Shown in pieces: positions 1-10,615 of a stretch of DNA of 44,724 nt. The notes beneath the pieces are model-generated. The model made no database searches and was not told the DNA's origin. It worked only from the letters and a program-made list of their open reading frames with translations. This DNA comes from Acephala macrosclerotiorum (Eukaryota; Ascomycota; Leotiomycetes; Helotiales; Mollisiaceae). The position numbers and the translations under genes are program-made. How positions within the stretch are numbered: the first letter of the stretch is position 1; each line of letters starts with the position of its first letter. The stretch is from contig MU119568.1 in the NCBI GenBank assembly GCA_014904845.1, forward strand, positions 1 through 44,724, written 5' to 3'.

Positions 1-3000
1 AAAATAAATTGTAAAAAAAATTAATACTAATAAAAATATTGAAAAAACTATCAAATTTTTAAAAAAAAACAATAATAATTTAAAAAATTTCGAACTTTAA
101 ATTCTTTATTTAAAACGAATTTTTTCTTTTTTTTTAATTCTTTTTTTCGAGACTTGAAACAAACTCATTATATAAAAAAACGATTATAATAAAATTATAT
201 ACTTTCTCTTTAAAAATCCTTATAAAATAACTAGTTTCGAAAACAGTACTAATTACGTATTTTTTAATACATAAAAAACTTTTATTTACTATAAATTAAT
301 CAATAATTTTTTCTATTTTTACTTTGATTAATTGATTAATTAATTTACAAATTACAAATTACTTCGAATAAATTTAATCTATTGATTAAAACGAATTAAT
401 CTACGATTAAACTTTTTTACTTTGTATTTTATTATTTTTCTACAATAATCAAATTACAAAAAAAAAAAATTATTATTATATTTAAAATTTTTTTTGAAAT
501 TTTATAATAAAAAAAATAAAAAAAATTACTTATAAAAAATGTATTTGAATTTATATAATACAATTTAATTATATATAAAAAATATTTCAATTTTTAAATT
601 TAAATTAATATATAAAATTAAAAATAAAATAATAAACGAATTATATAAAAAAACGAAAATTATAATTTAAATTTTTAATAATAAATTGAAAAAATTTATT
701 TTTATAAAAATTTTTATTATTTAATAAATAAATTAAAAAACAATTTTAATTTAAAATTATAATTTTATAATATAATTACGAAATATTATACAAATATATA
801 TATAATTATAAATTTTAATTTAATAAATAATTTTTATTAATTTATTAAAAAAAATAATATATTTTTATTTTAAAAAAATAATTATAATTATAAAAAAATT
901 ATTATATAAATTCGTAAAAATAAGTATTTATTAATTCGTTATATATTATAAATATTATATTTTCGAATTAAAAATAAAATTTTCAATATATAATTTTTGT
1001 TTTTTAATTGGAAAAAATAAAAAAATATTCGAAATCGTCAATATATAAATAAACGATATATTAAAACTATTAATATTACAATTTGTAAATTTGAAAAAAA
1101 AGAAATTGAAAAAAATTGAATTGTAAATAAAAAATAAAAAAATATTTAAAAATTATAAATTATTTTGATTAATATTGAAAATAATAAATTCGCGAAATAT
1201 ATATTATATTTATTTATTAATTAAAAATTGTTTTTAATTTATTAATCGCTATATAATATTAAATTTCAATAAAAAAAAATGTAGCGATTTTGAATAAAAA
1301 ATTAAAATAGTAATAAAATAATTTATTACGCGATATTTATTGTATTTCGATCGATTTAAAAATAATTAAAATATTTGTATTTGTAAATAATTTATACGTT
1401 AATAATATTGATTTAAATTCGTAGATTGAATACGTGATTATAATTATTAATAAGATTCGAACGAAAAACGATTTTAAAATAAAAAACAATTTAATATATT
1501 AAAATTCTATAAAATGTAAAAAAATTATTAAAAATATTTTAATATTTGAAATTTATAAAATAATTAATAAAATAAATATAATAATTGTAATAATTTCTAT
1601 TATTAATATAATTATAAAATAATTCGATTTATTTAATATTTTTATTATTATTTGTACGAATTTGTATTTTTTATACGATTATTTAATAAAATTAAAAATA
1701 ATAAATAAGAAACGTTTTATAATCAATATTATAATTTTAAAATAATTATACGAATATAAAAAATTGTAAAAAGTATAATAAATATATAAAAATAATAATT
1801 TAATAAATATTATAATAAAATTCAATTTAAATAAAATTTTATAAACGTTTATTAATACGAATAATTTTACGATTAAAATAAAAACATAAATAAAAAAAAA
1901 TAAAATTTAAAATAAAAATAAAATTTTATTTTTTTGAATCGAGCGAATTAATTTATTTCGAATTAAATTTTTGAAAATATAAAAATATAATTAATTGTTA
2001 TTAATTATATAAATCGTAAATTAAAATATTTAATTATTAATTTTACAATTTTATTATTTGATTTATTTATTTTATTATTAATTTTTTAATTTTATTAATA
2101 ATAATATTAAATATAATTTTTTTATTATAAAAATTAATTTTAAAAAATTTTTGTATTTTAATAAATTTTGATTTTATTAATTAAATTTTAAATCGATTAA
2201 AACGTTATATTATAAAAATTTAATTGTATTTAAAACGTATTAAATTATTAATATTTTCAATAATTATACAACGCAATTAATATTACAAATAAAAATTTAT
2301 TAATTGTATAAAATACGATTTTTTAAAATATAATATAAATAAAAAAAAATTTTATAATTTAAATATAAAATAATTAAATTATTAATTTAATTATTTTTTT
2401 AATTTCGATTATCGATTTGTATATTAATTAATATTTTTTGAGTTTTTTTATAAATATACGAATAATTGAAAATTGAAATAATATAATTTATAATATTTTT
2501 TTTATTATAATTAAAATATTATTAAATTAAATTTTATATTAATTTTACGAAAAAAAAAAATTAATTAAAATAAAAATTGAAATATATATATAAAAAAAAA
2601 AAAAATATAATATAAAGTATTAAAATTAAAAAATACTTTTTATTTTAAAATAAATTTTTTTTTTAAAAAAATTGTTTAATTAGTATTATACAAAAAAATT
2701 GTAATTTTATAAAAAGTTTATAATATAATTAATATAATTACGAGATTTTTTATTTTTTTTTTTTAAACGAACGATTTTTTATAATCGTTTTATAAATATT
2801 AAACTTTTAAACTATAAAACTATTTATTGAGTTTATAATTAAATAAAAAATTACACTAGAAAATAAATTGAATTTTTACTACAAAAATAGAAATTACTAG
2901 TATCGAAACATATGTACGTACTTATTACGTACTTTAATTAAAAAGAATTAATGTAAAACTTAAAAATATATTAATACTTTCGATTCTAAATTTAATTTTT

Positions 3001-3618
3001 TAAACAATTAATAATTTTTATATTCAATATATAAAAACTACGATTATTGAACGTAATATATTGATATATTCGAGTATTTTAATATTACTAATAAAAATAA
3101 TAATAAATATTTATTTTTCCAATTTTTAATAATTAATTAAAATAAATCTATAAATAGAAATAAAAACTCTTTTAATCAAAACAAATAAAAATACTTTAGT
3201 TTATTTTACAAAATTCAAAAACGATTACGAGAATTATTTTTAATTATTTTATATAATATTAAAATTTTCTTTATATAAAAAAAATTAATTTTTTTTTAAA
3301 TTTTATATAAAGAAATTTTCAATATTATATAAAATAATCAAAAATAATCTTTGTAATTATTTTTTCGTTTTTTATCAGAGACTAGATTTTATATATTAAT
3401 ATAAGTTAAAATAAATTTTGTTTTTATTTATAAATCTTTTTTAATTAATTAATAAAATTTGAAAATTTAAATATATTTTATTATTTATAAAATCAAATAA
3501 TTTATAATATTAAAATTTATTTATATCGAAATATTTCCAGTATCTCAAAGATAATTAGTGTCAAGTTTTATATGTTTTTATAAATAAACCGTTACGTTTT
3601 AATTAAATTCTATTTTAG
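1..3618. repeat. AT-rich, RIP-type degenerate block
   Basis: The stretch is almost entirely A and T, with no open frame of useful length. The few remaining C and G bases lie mostly in CpG. Composition changes abruptly to ordinary GC near 3610-3640. This is how transposon-derived DNA looks in ascomycetes after saturating C-to-T mutation by RIP. The original element cannot be recognised. An inverted repeat at the right end is listed separately. Confidence 0.8.
3120..3465. repeat. large inverted repeat (foldback) in AT-rich DNA
   Basis: The left arm (about 3120-3280) reads as the reverse complement of the right arm (about 3301-3465), around a spacer of about 20 bp. The innermost part is clearest: TTCTTTATATAAAA at 3267-3280 faces TTTTATATAAAGAA at 3301-3314, and the match runs outward through the TATATAATATT blocks with only a few differences. 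Many mismatches are A/G or T/C, as expected if the arms were mutated independently by RIP. Weaker similarity may extend to about 2985 and 3612, the edge of normal DNA. It could be a decayed foldback or MITE-like element, or two copies inserted head to head. Confidence 0.65.
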
Positions 3619-4954
3619 TGTATCACGAATTCCTGCACCCTCTGGTGATGCTTGAATTGAGGGCGTTAGGCTGCGCACGGGGCCCCACAAAATCCCCCAC
3701 GGAGGCTCGGCCATATTCAAATCACCTGTAAATTTGCTGAAAAGCTCGGATTCAGCTTTTTAAAACTTGTGCGATTCTGCACAATTTATCCGGACTTTAT
3801 ACTACTCGGTCCTAGTCCGAGTGCACGTCCAAACGGGACCCCATGGAGGGTAGGGGGTGGGAAACGCGCAGCCTAGAGGGCGTAGGCGAGAGCGAAGAGA
3901 GGGAGGACCATCGAGTCGAGGTAGGTGATGAGGAAGAGGATTGAATGACCCAAGCAAGGAGGGGACGTTTGATGGGTGTTGAGTGTCCTCACTAGATGGA
4001 CATTTGGACAATCCCAACAAATCCTAAAGACGAAGTGGATAATCGCATAAAGTTGGCAAGACATGTACCAAAATAGCATCGAGCATATCAACCGTTCTCG
4101 AAATCAGCGGAACACGTGCGAGGTTCAAGACTAGAAGCAGCACCCAAAATTTCAAGGAGGTCGAGCAAAGGGATACAGGAAGGCATCGTAGCAAGCAGGT
4201 AGGCGGTGGCCACTAGCCAGTGACATGAATCAAGTAGCAGAATATTGATCATCAAGAGGCCAGTTCACAATCAAGTGCAAAGAGCATCTGGGTTGGAAAT
4301 TTTTTCATTGATATTGCTATGAAAAGGAAGGGGGAGGTAGAGGGAGGGGACATCTCACGTCAAATCCAGTTCCAAGTCTGCGTCCAGATCCAGAAGATCC
4401 TTGGTACCGAAGATGCTGTTTCCAGGTCCAGTCCAGTCCGGTCCAGTGCTTTCAAGTAAGTAGTGAGAGACATCTCGAGGGAGGAGTTAAGGAAGGGGGC
4501 AGGGTTGGAGTTGGGGTGGTGGATTCATACGTACCTCTCGACATTAGTATGGGGTTGGGTTATACATACCTGGTGCTTCGGTATTCGAACCGAGTGATGA
4601 TTGAGGATCGAGTATCGCTGCGGAGGTTTCGTGGATGCTGGGGAGGAGCGGGATTCGAAGGTGGTACGTACCTCACAATCCGGATGTGATCAAACAGAGT
4701 GTACACGACCTAGAACTCCTCCATCTTGATCAAGAGACATGAGTGAGAAAACATGAGACGAAGAGAGTAGATGCCTAACAACCCCATCCCCAATCCCATT
4801 TGTCCGAAATCCATCAATTTGTCATACCATGAATCCATGCCGAATAGTCCCTCACGCCAAAAACCGAAATTGCCTCCATCCTTCAATGCTGTAGAGAAAG
4901 AAAACTAAACTCTAACGAAGGGTCTGCCTGCCTACTTATGCAAGGGTATCTTAT
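3619..4954. other. intergenic, no gene seen; GTCCAG-rich patch
   Basis: GC content is normal but no convincing coding frame was found; the short minus-strand frames here lack protein-like composition. The patch at about 4360-4450 repeats the hexamer GTCCAG and near copies (GTCCAGATCCAG, GGTCCAGTCCAGTCCGGTCCAG). Part of the region is probably the 3' UTR of the minus-strand gene ending at 4955. Confidence 0.5.
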
Positions 4955-5851
4955 CTACAACATCTCTTCATCGTCGCCGTTCTGTCCGGCCACCGTAACT
5001 CCTCCATTGTTGTGGTGCCATTGTTGATCGAATGCACCGTATTGATTCTCCATGGCGATTTGTCGTTGCTCCATCAGTGCTTTCCAATCTCCACCAACAT
5101 TGGGGAACTTGTGAATGTCTTCGACAGTATTGTAGACGGGGTCAGTCGAGTGATTGTACTTTTGTCCTCCTACTGCCGTGCCGAAGTGAGAATAGACATC
5201 CTTCGAGGGCCAGGCGGATTGCTCATACTCCCTTGCAGCCAGTGATTCGTATCCTGACTGCATGTATGGCTCTGCAACTTGCACCTGAGTCTGCCATCGT
5301 CCGTCTCCCCCTTGAATGGGTGTCAGAGGGGCTGTGGTGCTGGCATCGCTCATCGCATCCTCCGCACTACCCATACTGTGCTGATCTCCACCAGTCCGCG
5401 ACATGCGCTCCTCCAATATTAGTCGCTCGTATCGTAGCTTTGCCATAGCTTCTTCTTGTTGAATAGAGGTAGAAGGCCAGTTGCCAAGGTCCTGTGCAAT
5501 AGCTTGTCCGCTATGGTCAGGTGGGCAGATACGCCACAACTCGATGAGTCTCATCTGTTGACTCGCATCCGCCAACTTGAAGAGCTCAATCTGCGACGGA
5601 AAGAGACTGTTCACATCAACTCCATGACGACCTAATATGATCTCAACTGTCAGTTGGTCGGTCTGCGGGGGTTCGGAAGCAGGTCTCGAGGGTTGTTGAG
5701 CAGCGATGTGTGCTGAGTGGTGGTAGTGCTGGGAAATCGAGTAGATAATCGGCTGCTCAACTGGGGGCTCCTCTTTAGGAGCAACGTATGTAGGTTGTTG
5801 GAGGGAGAGGTTGCGTTGGAAGAGTGCTGCGAGGTCATCTTGCGTCGTCAT
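4955..5851 (-). CDS. hypothetical disordered protein, 298 aa
   Basis: A single open frame without a needed intron starts at the ATG at 5851. The product is rich in Gln, Pro, Ser and acidic residues. The most protein-like block is residues 66-110, where a predicted helical segment contains ILGRHGVDVNSLFPSQIELF followed by MRLIELWRICPP; the rest appears disordered, with a His/Gln-rich part around 38-53 and an acidic C-terminus (GDDEEML). I do not recognise a named family. Similar short helical blocks occur in uncharacterised ascomycete proteins, but that is memory and not a search result. It is divergent from PRE10 across about 1.1 kb. Confidence 0.75.
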   Translation of the reverse strand: MTTQDDLAALFQRNLSLQQPTYVAPKEEPPVEQPIIYSISQHYHHSAHIAAQQPSRPASEPPQTDQLTVEIILGRHGVDVNSLFPSQIELFKLADASQQMRLIELWRICPPDHSGQAIAQDLGNWPSTSIQQEEAMAKLRYERLILEERMSRTGGDQHSMGSAEDAMSDASTTAPLTPIQGGDGRWQTQVQVAEPYMQSGYESLAAREYEQSAWPSKDVYSHFGTAVGGQKYNHSTDPVYNTVEDIHKFPNVGGDWKALMEQRQIAMENQYGAFDQQWHHNNGGVTVAGQNGDDEEML

Positions 5852-6941
5852 CGTGGGTGAGTTCGAGGGTATGAAGGCTGAGGGCTATTGAAGAAAGGTC
5901 AGCTTGCTAGACTTGTCGAGAATGTGCAGCAATACCTTGCTGCGGATGTACTCGAGGTGTGCAAGAGTTGCTTTGCAAAGAGCCAGTCTGCCTGCAGTAG
6001 TTCCAATATGGAACAAAGCGTGATGGTTGTCTGAATAATAGGAACACCTAGAGTCAGAGTGTATGAACGGCAAAAGTACTCGAGAAAGCGGAGCAGACTT
6101 TGTGGACAAGTGCAAGAGGATTGCTAGTTTGCTTTATATTCACTATGCTATGGTATGTACTTGAGGTAGAGGTATGCGAGAAACGAAACCGGAGATCCAG
6201 GAGGAGGCGGTCGTGGGAAGCTTGGTATCAGGCGAGGCAAAGATGGTAATAAAGAGAGCAAACGAGGCTCTATTGTTGTCGGTATTCAGTAAGATGTTGT
6301 TGCGAAGTTGTGGTGCATTGTGAGTTGTTGAAGAAGACTTGAAGAACGAAGAAGTGGTGAGATTAAATATCAAAGGAAATACCCCTCCCTGCTTTGGGAA
6401 GCGATGACGGGGATGCGGTGAAGGCCTGAAACCATTCTGCCTTTAGCGTTACACCATCACTGCCTCATCTCCAATCGAATTATCACACGAGGACATCTGA
6501 CCCATTTTGGAATTCTTCATATTTGCGACTTCACCGTGATTTGTTGTGCAATTGAAAGAGTAATGTTGTCCACTTTGAGCTTCAAGTTTCTTCTCCATTC
6601 ACGTCTCCAATCTCCAGCTTCAAGCACAATTTTGAACGAACATGCACACTTGCATATTCCTTAAGATACTGGGAAAATGAAATATAAAAATAGCCGGGAT
6701 TAAGTTCTAATATTTCCCGATTAAGATCTAATGCAACGACGAGGAGGTCCACGTGATATCGCAATAATTGATGCCTTAGGCCTGACACCTTATTTGGCTA
6801 GATCCGAACGCGACACCTTCAGTGCCTAGAGCTTCGAATGTGTGCAAGGTACGACGACAACAGAGCTTCCGCAATCCACACACCTTCATACCTATCGCCT
6901 ATTACTGAAGTCCCGAACCTTTCTACGTCACAAAATTCATC
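5852..6941. other. divergent intergenic region upstream of hypothetical gene and PRE10
   Basis: About 1.1 kb separates the two divergent start codons. Short minus-strand frames (5885-6115, 6143-6373, 6582-6788) look like chance or leader sequence and not genes. It should contain both promoters; no specific element can be assigned. Confidence 0.5.
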
Positions 6942-7955
6942 ATGGTAAGCTTCCTGACTACATTGATGCTGTCTACGTCCTACGAAAAAGCTCTAAAGCT
7001 GACCTCCATAGACTTCAATAGGTACGGGTTACGATCTCTCTAACTCAGTCTTCTCTCCCGATGGACGAAACTTCCAGGTCGAATATGCGGTCAAGGCAGT
7101 AGAGAATGGTGGAACCTCGATTGGCATTAGGTGTAAGGATGGCGTTGTACTTGCAGTCGAGAAGGTCATCACAAGCAAGCTACTGAAGCCCGGAGCCAAC
7201 AAGCGTATTGCTACGATCGACAGACATATGGGCGCCGTGAGTTCACAAGATAAACTTTGCAGAACGCCCGCGGAATGCAGCACTGACATATTCTCCAGGT
7301 CTCATCAGGTCTCGTCCCAGATGGCAGACACTTCGTATCCCGAGCACGCGACGAAGCGGCAAGCTGGCGAAAAGTCTACAAGACCCCCATCACGACCGCA
7401 GACCTCGCAAGCCGCATGGGCGGATACATGCAAGCCTATACCCTCTACTCCTCCGTCCGACCTTTCGGTGTCACCGCAATCGTAGGGGGCTGGGATTCGG
7501 AGCTCGAGCTACCAGTTGACGGCCAAGTCGGCAAGGGACCATCTATTGGATCCGGTGGCAAGGTTGAGGGCAAGAAATATGGTGGTCCAGGTCTTTATAT
7601 GATTGAGCCAAGCGGAATTTACTGGGGATACTATGGTGCGGCTACGGGCAAGGGACGTCAAACGGCCAAGGCTGAGTTGGAGAAGTTGAACTTGGATGAG
7701 GGAAAGCTGAGTCTGTTGGATGGTGTCAAGGAGGCTGCGAAGATTATCTATGTAGCTCATGCCGACAACAAGGATAAGGACTTCGAGTTGGAGATGACAT
7801 GGATCAGCAACCTTGAGGGCCCTACGAAGGGAAGGCATGAGGAGGTGCCAAAGGAGTTGTTGGAGGAGGCTGAGAGATTAGCGAAGAAGGCGTTAGAGGG
7901 TGAGGATGATGACGAGGATGAGAAGCCAGCTGAGGGGGACAAGATGGAAGAATAG
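6942..7955 (+). CDS. PRE10: 20S proteasome subunit alpha-7 (PSMA3/Pre10)
   Basis: This encodes a non-catalytic alpha-ring subunit of the 20S proteasome. Exons are 6942-6944, 7012-7236 and 7299-7955, with introns 6945-7011 and 7237-7298 (both GT-AG), giving 294 aa. The first coding exon is only the ATG. The N-terminus [20 protein letters not shown] and the following [15 protein letters not shown] are the alpha-subunit signature with the gating YD-S motif, and the wording is that of alpha7. Further on come [10 protein letters not shown], [17 protein letters not shown] text, [26 protein letters not shown] and KAELEKL. The C-terminus is the usual acidic Asp/Glu tail. A Gly-rich loop of about 25 residues lies between [10 protein letters not shown] and GLYMIEPSG, longer than in budding yeast. 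Convergent with ppg1. Confidence 0.96.
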
Positions 7956-9263
7956 ACATGTCTGCATGAAAATACACCTGTATCAACACCAGAATGAAAT
8001 AGCGTGCTTGCCTTCAGCCTGTTCCTGAAGTCAAGGGACATTTTTCATGAATCATCATCTGTTGCGTTGCTACACATGAATCGCAAACTCCTTTTATTTG
8101 CCATACTTCCTTCTAATTTACTTTGGCGCATTAAGAATTGCCCAGTTGAGGCCATCTCAACCAAGTAGGTCCACGTAAGCTTCTCTACCTATCTACACCA
8201 CCTCCTTCCTTTTTCCGAAATTCGGGCAGTCATGATATGTTTATCTATTTCCATGCTCCGACAATCTAAGGAGAAGCTCATGGACAAGTGCACTCGACAG
8301 CAGAAGGAGCGCAGAAGAAGCTGAAAGGGGATTGAAAAGAGGCACTGAGTATACCCACGAGACAAGTACCACGAGGTAAGCATCTTGACTAAGTCAACTA
8401 CTTCCGCCAAGGTTGCCAACGCCTTTCCATATACAGACCGGCGCAAGTATCTTTAGCTCAGTCCACATCACTCCCAGTCGAGAAAGGGATAGACTTAAAT
8501 ACTCCAGTTTCCCAAATTTTCTCTAGCTCTTGACAGCAGAATCGTTCTGAGAAACATGTTGTTTACTACAAGGCAGAGTGGACCGGGTGCTTTCCCACAT
8601 ATGCACTGTTTTTGCTCAAAGCTGCCATGGGATGCCTGCTGCGTAGATTTTACGCAAGTCGAGGCAATCGAGTGATGTTCGCCAGTAAGCTGAAGTCAGC
8701 GTATCCAGGACGTATCTCTAACTGTCATAGACTTTCTGATTGGCAGGATCAATTCAGCAAACATGCGCAGTTCTCTTGACCAAAGGAGTATAGCCCGGAA
8801 TACTAAGCTACGACGGTAAGATAAGTAACTAGACCTTCTTTGAACCCCTTTCGAGACATGAATACCATTTCACAAAAGTCACCCTACAAGAGCTAACCAT
8901 GTCCAGATCACAATCAAAATCACAAAGAGCAGTCAAGTCACGAAAGGAAGAATTTAGACACGACATCTATTGAACTGAAAAGTATCCCCGGTATCTACCT
9001 AATTCCATATCCACCGCCTAGAGCCCGAGCTCCCTTGATCCGACTTAAAGAACTCCAAAAGAGCCATCATGTATGAAAGGGGGTTATGTAACAGACAGTC
9101 CTCTTGTAAGAAAGACCGTCATCATGCTGAAAATGTAAAGTTGAGAATTGAAAGAGTTGTTGAAGCGAAATATGAAGAATTTTGTTGAATGTGTCGTGTC
9201 TCCTAGTATGCGCCGGCATCCATCAAGTCAGATATGGAGAATCGAAGAAGCAAATCCGAAGAT
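7956..9263. other. intergenic between PRE10 and ppg1, no gene seen
   Basis: This is the convergent gap holding both 3' UTRs. The minus frame at 8189-8446 and others lack coding character. No RNA gene, repeat or conserved motif was found. Confidence 0.5.
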
Positions 9264-10193
9264 TTAGAGGTTGCCAAGAACAAGATCAGCAGCATGTGCA
9301 AGAGCAAAAGCATCACGCTTCGCCTTCGAGCACGGCTGTCCAGGATAACCACATCGTGCAGACGGCTCCGCCTCCGCAATAGCCTCCGCAACCGCCTCCG
9401 CAGCTCTCTTCAACTTGCTGCATGGCTGTCCCGGATATCCACATCTAGCATCTGCCTCTGGATCTGCTTCTCTCTTCGCCTTATTACACGGCTGTCCAGG
9501 ATATCCACATCGAACATCAGCCTCTGGCTCAGGCATAGCATCACGCTTTACCTTTCCACAAGGTTGACCTGGGTATCCGCATCTAGCTTCAGCCTCACGC
9601 TTCTTGTTCTCGGAGACTTCTTCGGTTTCGAGGCCGAGGGAGTGGTAGAATGCTGCTGGATCTTCGGTCGTGTCTGCGACGATGGAGGCGAGGTCGCGGG
9701 TTAGGCGTTTGGCTTCGAAGCAAGAGCCCATGTCGCAGCGAGCGGCGAGGCCATGGTCGTTATCTGGAGATGCCTGAGTCCAATAATTAGTTACACCATC
9801 TTTGATTGAAAGATGAGAAACAGAAGCAGAACTTACCTCAGGAGCAGCAAGAGCCTCGGCAAACGCCTCCGCAGCGCGCTTGACCTTGGAGCAAGGTTGT
9901 CCAGGATATCCGCATCGAGCATCGGCTTCACGCTTGGCTTTGCCGCATGGTTGACCTGGGTATCCGCATCTGGCATCTGCTTCTGGCTCGGGGAGTGCGA
10001 CACGCTTAGCTTTTCCGCAGGGTTGGCCGGGGTAGCCACATCGTGCGTTGGCTTCGGGTTCGGCGAGGCGGGCTTTGATCATCTTGCTGCATGGTTGGCC
10101 TGGGTATCCGCACCGGGCGTCTGCGCTGGGGAGAGCGGAGGAGGTGACAGTCGCTGCGAGGATGAGCGCCGCGATTGCTGCGGTAAACTTCAT
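9264..10193 (-). CDS. ppg1: alpha-type mating pheromone precursor, eight peptide copies
   Basis: This encodes a secreted prepro-protein from which a short peptide pheromone is cut. It starts at 10193 with signal peptide MKFTAAIAALILAATVTSSA. Eight copies of the core RCGYPGQPC follow, most preceded by Ste13-type acidic-Ala dipeptides (EADA, NA, EA) and followed by (S/G/N)K-x-KR Kex2 sites; the first is followed by SKMIKAR instead. Four copies precede and four follow a spacer that holds one odd unit, RCDMGSCFEAKR. The frame is open throughout, but 9774-9836 on the minus strand is a good 63-nt intron (GTAAGT donor, CTAATTAT branch region, ACTCAG acceptor); splicing removes 21 codons in frame, giving 288 rather than 309 aa. 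Filamentous ascomycete alpha peptides usually begin with Trp (WCxxxGQxC); here Arg stands in that place. Confidence 0.93.
   Translation of the reverse strand: MKFTAAIAALILAATVTSSALPSADARCGYPGQPCSKMIKARLAEPEANARCGYPGQPCGKAKRVALPEPEADARCGYPGQPCGKAKREADARCGYPGQPCSKVKRAAEAFAEALAAPEVSSASVSHLSIKDGVTNYWTQASPDNDHGLAARCDMGSCFEAKRLTRDLASIVADTTEDPAAFYHSLGLETEEVSENKKREAEARCGYPGQPCGKVKRDAMPEPEADVRCGYPGQPCNKAKREADPEADARCGYPGQPCSKLKRAAEAVAEAIAEAEPSARCGYPGQPCSKAKRDAFALAHAADLVLGNL
9774..9836 (-). other. predicted in-frame intron of ppg1
   Basis: The donor GTAAGT (9836-9831) follows a GAG codon and the acceptor ends ACTCAG at 9774. The length of 63 nt is divisible by three and contains no stop, so both spliced and retained forms are translatable. 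The amino acids read through it (VSSASVSHL... to ...TQ) are not part of any pheromone unit. Confidence 0.75.
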
Positions 10194-10287
10194 GACGAAG
10201 GTTGGAGTTGTAGTAGTTGTTTAAGTTTTGTGTGGGTGTAGAAGTGTTTGTTTGTAGGAGTGTGTGTGAGTGAGATCGGAGTTGTAG

Positions 10288-10297
10288 TTTTTATATA
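10288..10297 (-). promoter_or_regulatory. TATA box of ppg1
   Basis: The minus strand reads TATATAAAAA about 95-105 nt upstream of the ppg1 ATG, with a purine/pyrimidine-biased leader between. The position is reasonable for a fungal TATA-type, strongly induced gene. Confidence 0.5.
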
Positions 10298-10356
10298 GGT
10301 AAGGAAGGAAGGAAGAAATACTTATGGTAGGGAGATGCCGCCATCTTATGCTTTAT

Positions 10357-10615
10357 CATTGAGTCTTGTTCTCAATAACAAGATGGTGGTGTTGAAGGGA
10401 AAACTCGTAACCGAGCCTCCTATTGAGAACCGAACCTGGTAATCTGATGGAACCTCAATAGTAAGAAGCGACAAAGATGTTCGATTGAGCTTCTAAATCC
10501 CCGGAGATGATTTGGAAAGGTCATACAAAGCTATCTGGAGATCTGAGAGTAATTCTAAAAGGAGGGTCAAAGGTTCGGAGGGACGGGAAGGTCTTCTATT
10601 GAGCTTGCTATTGAG
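10357..10615. promoter_or_regulatory. cluster of TATTGAG/CTCAATA motifs upstream of ppg1
   Basis: Exact TATTGAG or its complement occurs at 10371-10377 (-), 10421-10427 (+), 10454-10460 (-), 10597-10603 (+) and 10609-10615 (+). The near matches CATTGAG (10357) and GATTGAG (10483) add two more. All fall 160-425 nt upstream of the ppg1 ATG. They may be binding sites for a transcription factor; which one is unknown. Confidence 0.4.

Noticed and set aside
1..60. Telomere at the window ends
   Set aside because: No TTAGGG or CCCTAA tandem repeat occurs at either end.
4578..4610. tRNA B-box-like GGTTCGAATACC on the minus strand
   Set aside because: It has an extra base against the consensus and no cloverleaf around it; it is simply a short TCGG/CCGA palindrome.
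9234..9704. 156-codon plus-strand frame opposite ppg1
   Set aside because: It is the antisense of the repetitive pheromone precursor, whose repeat keeps several frames open.
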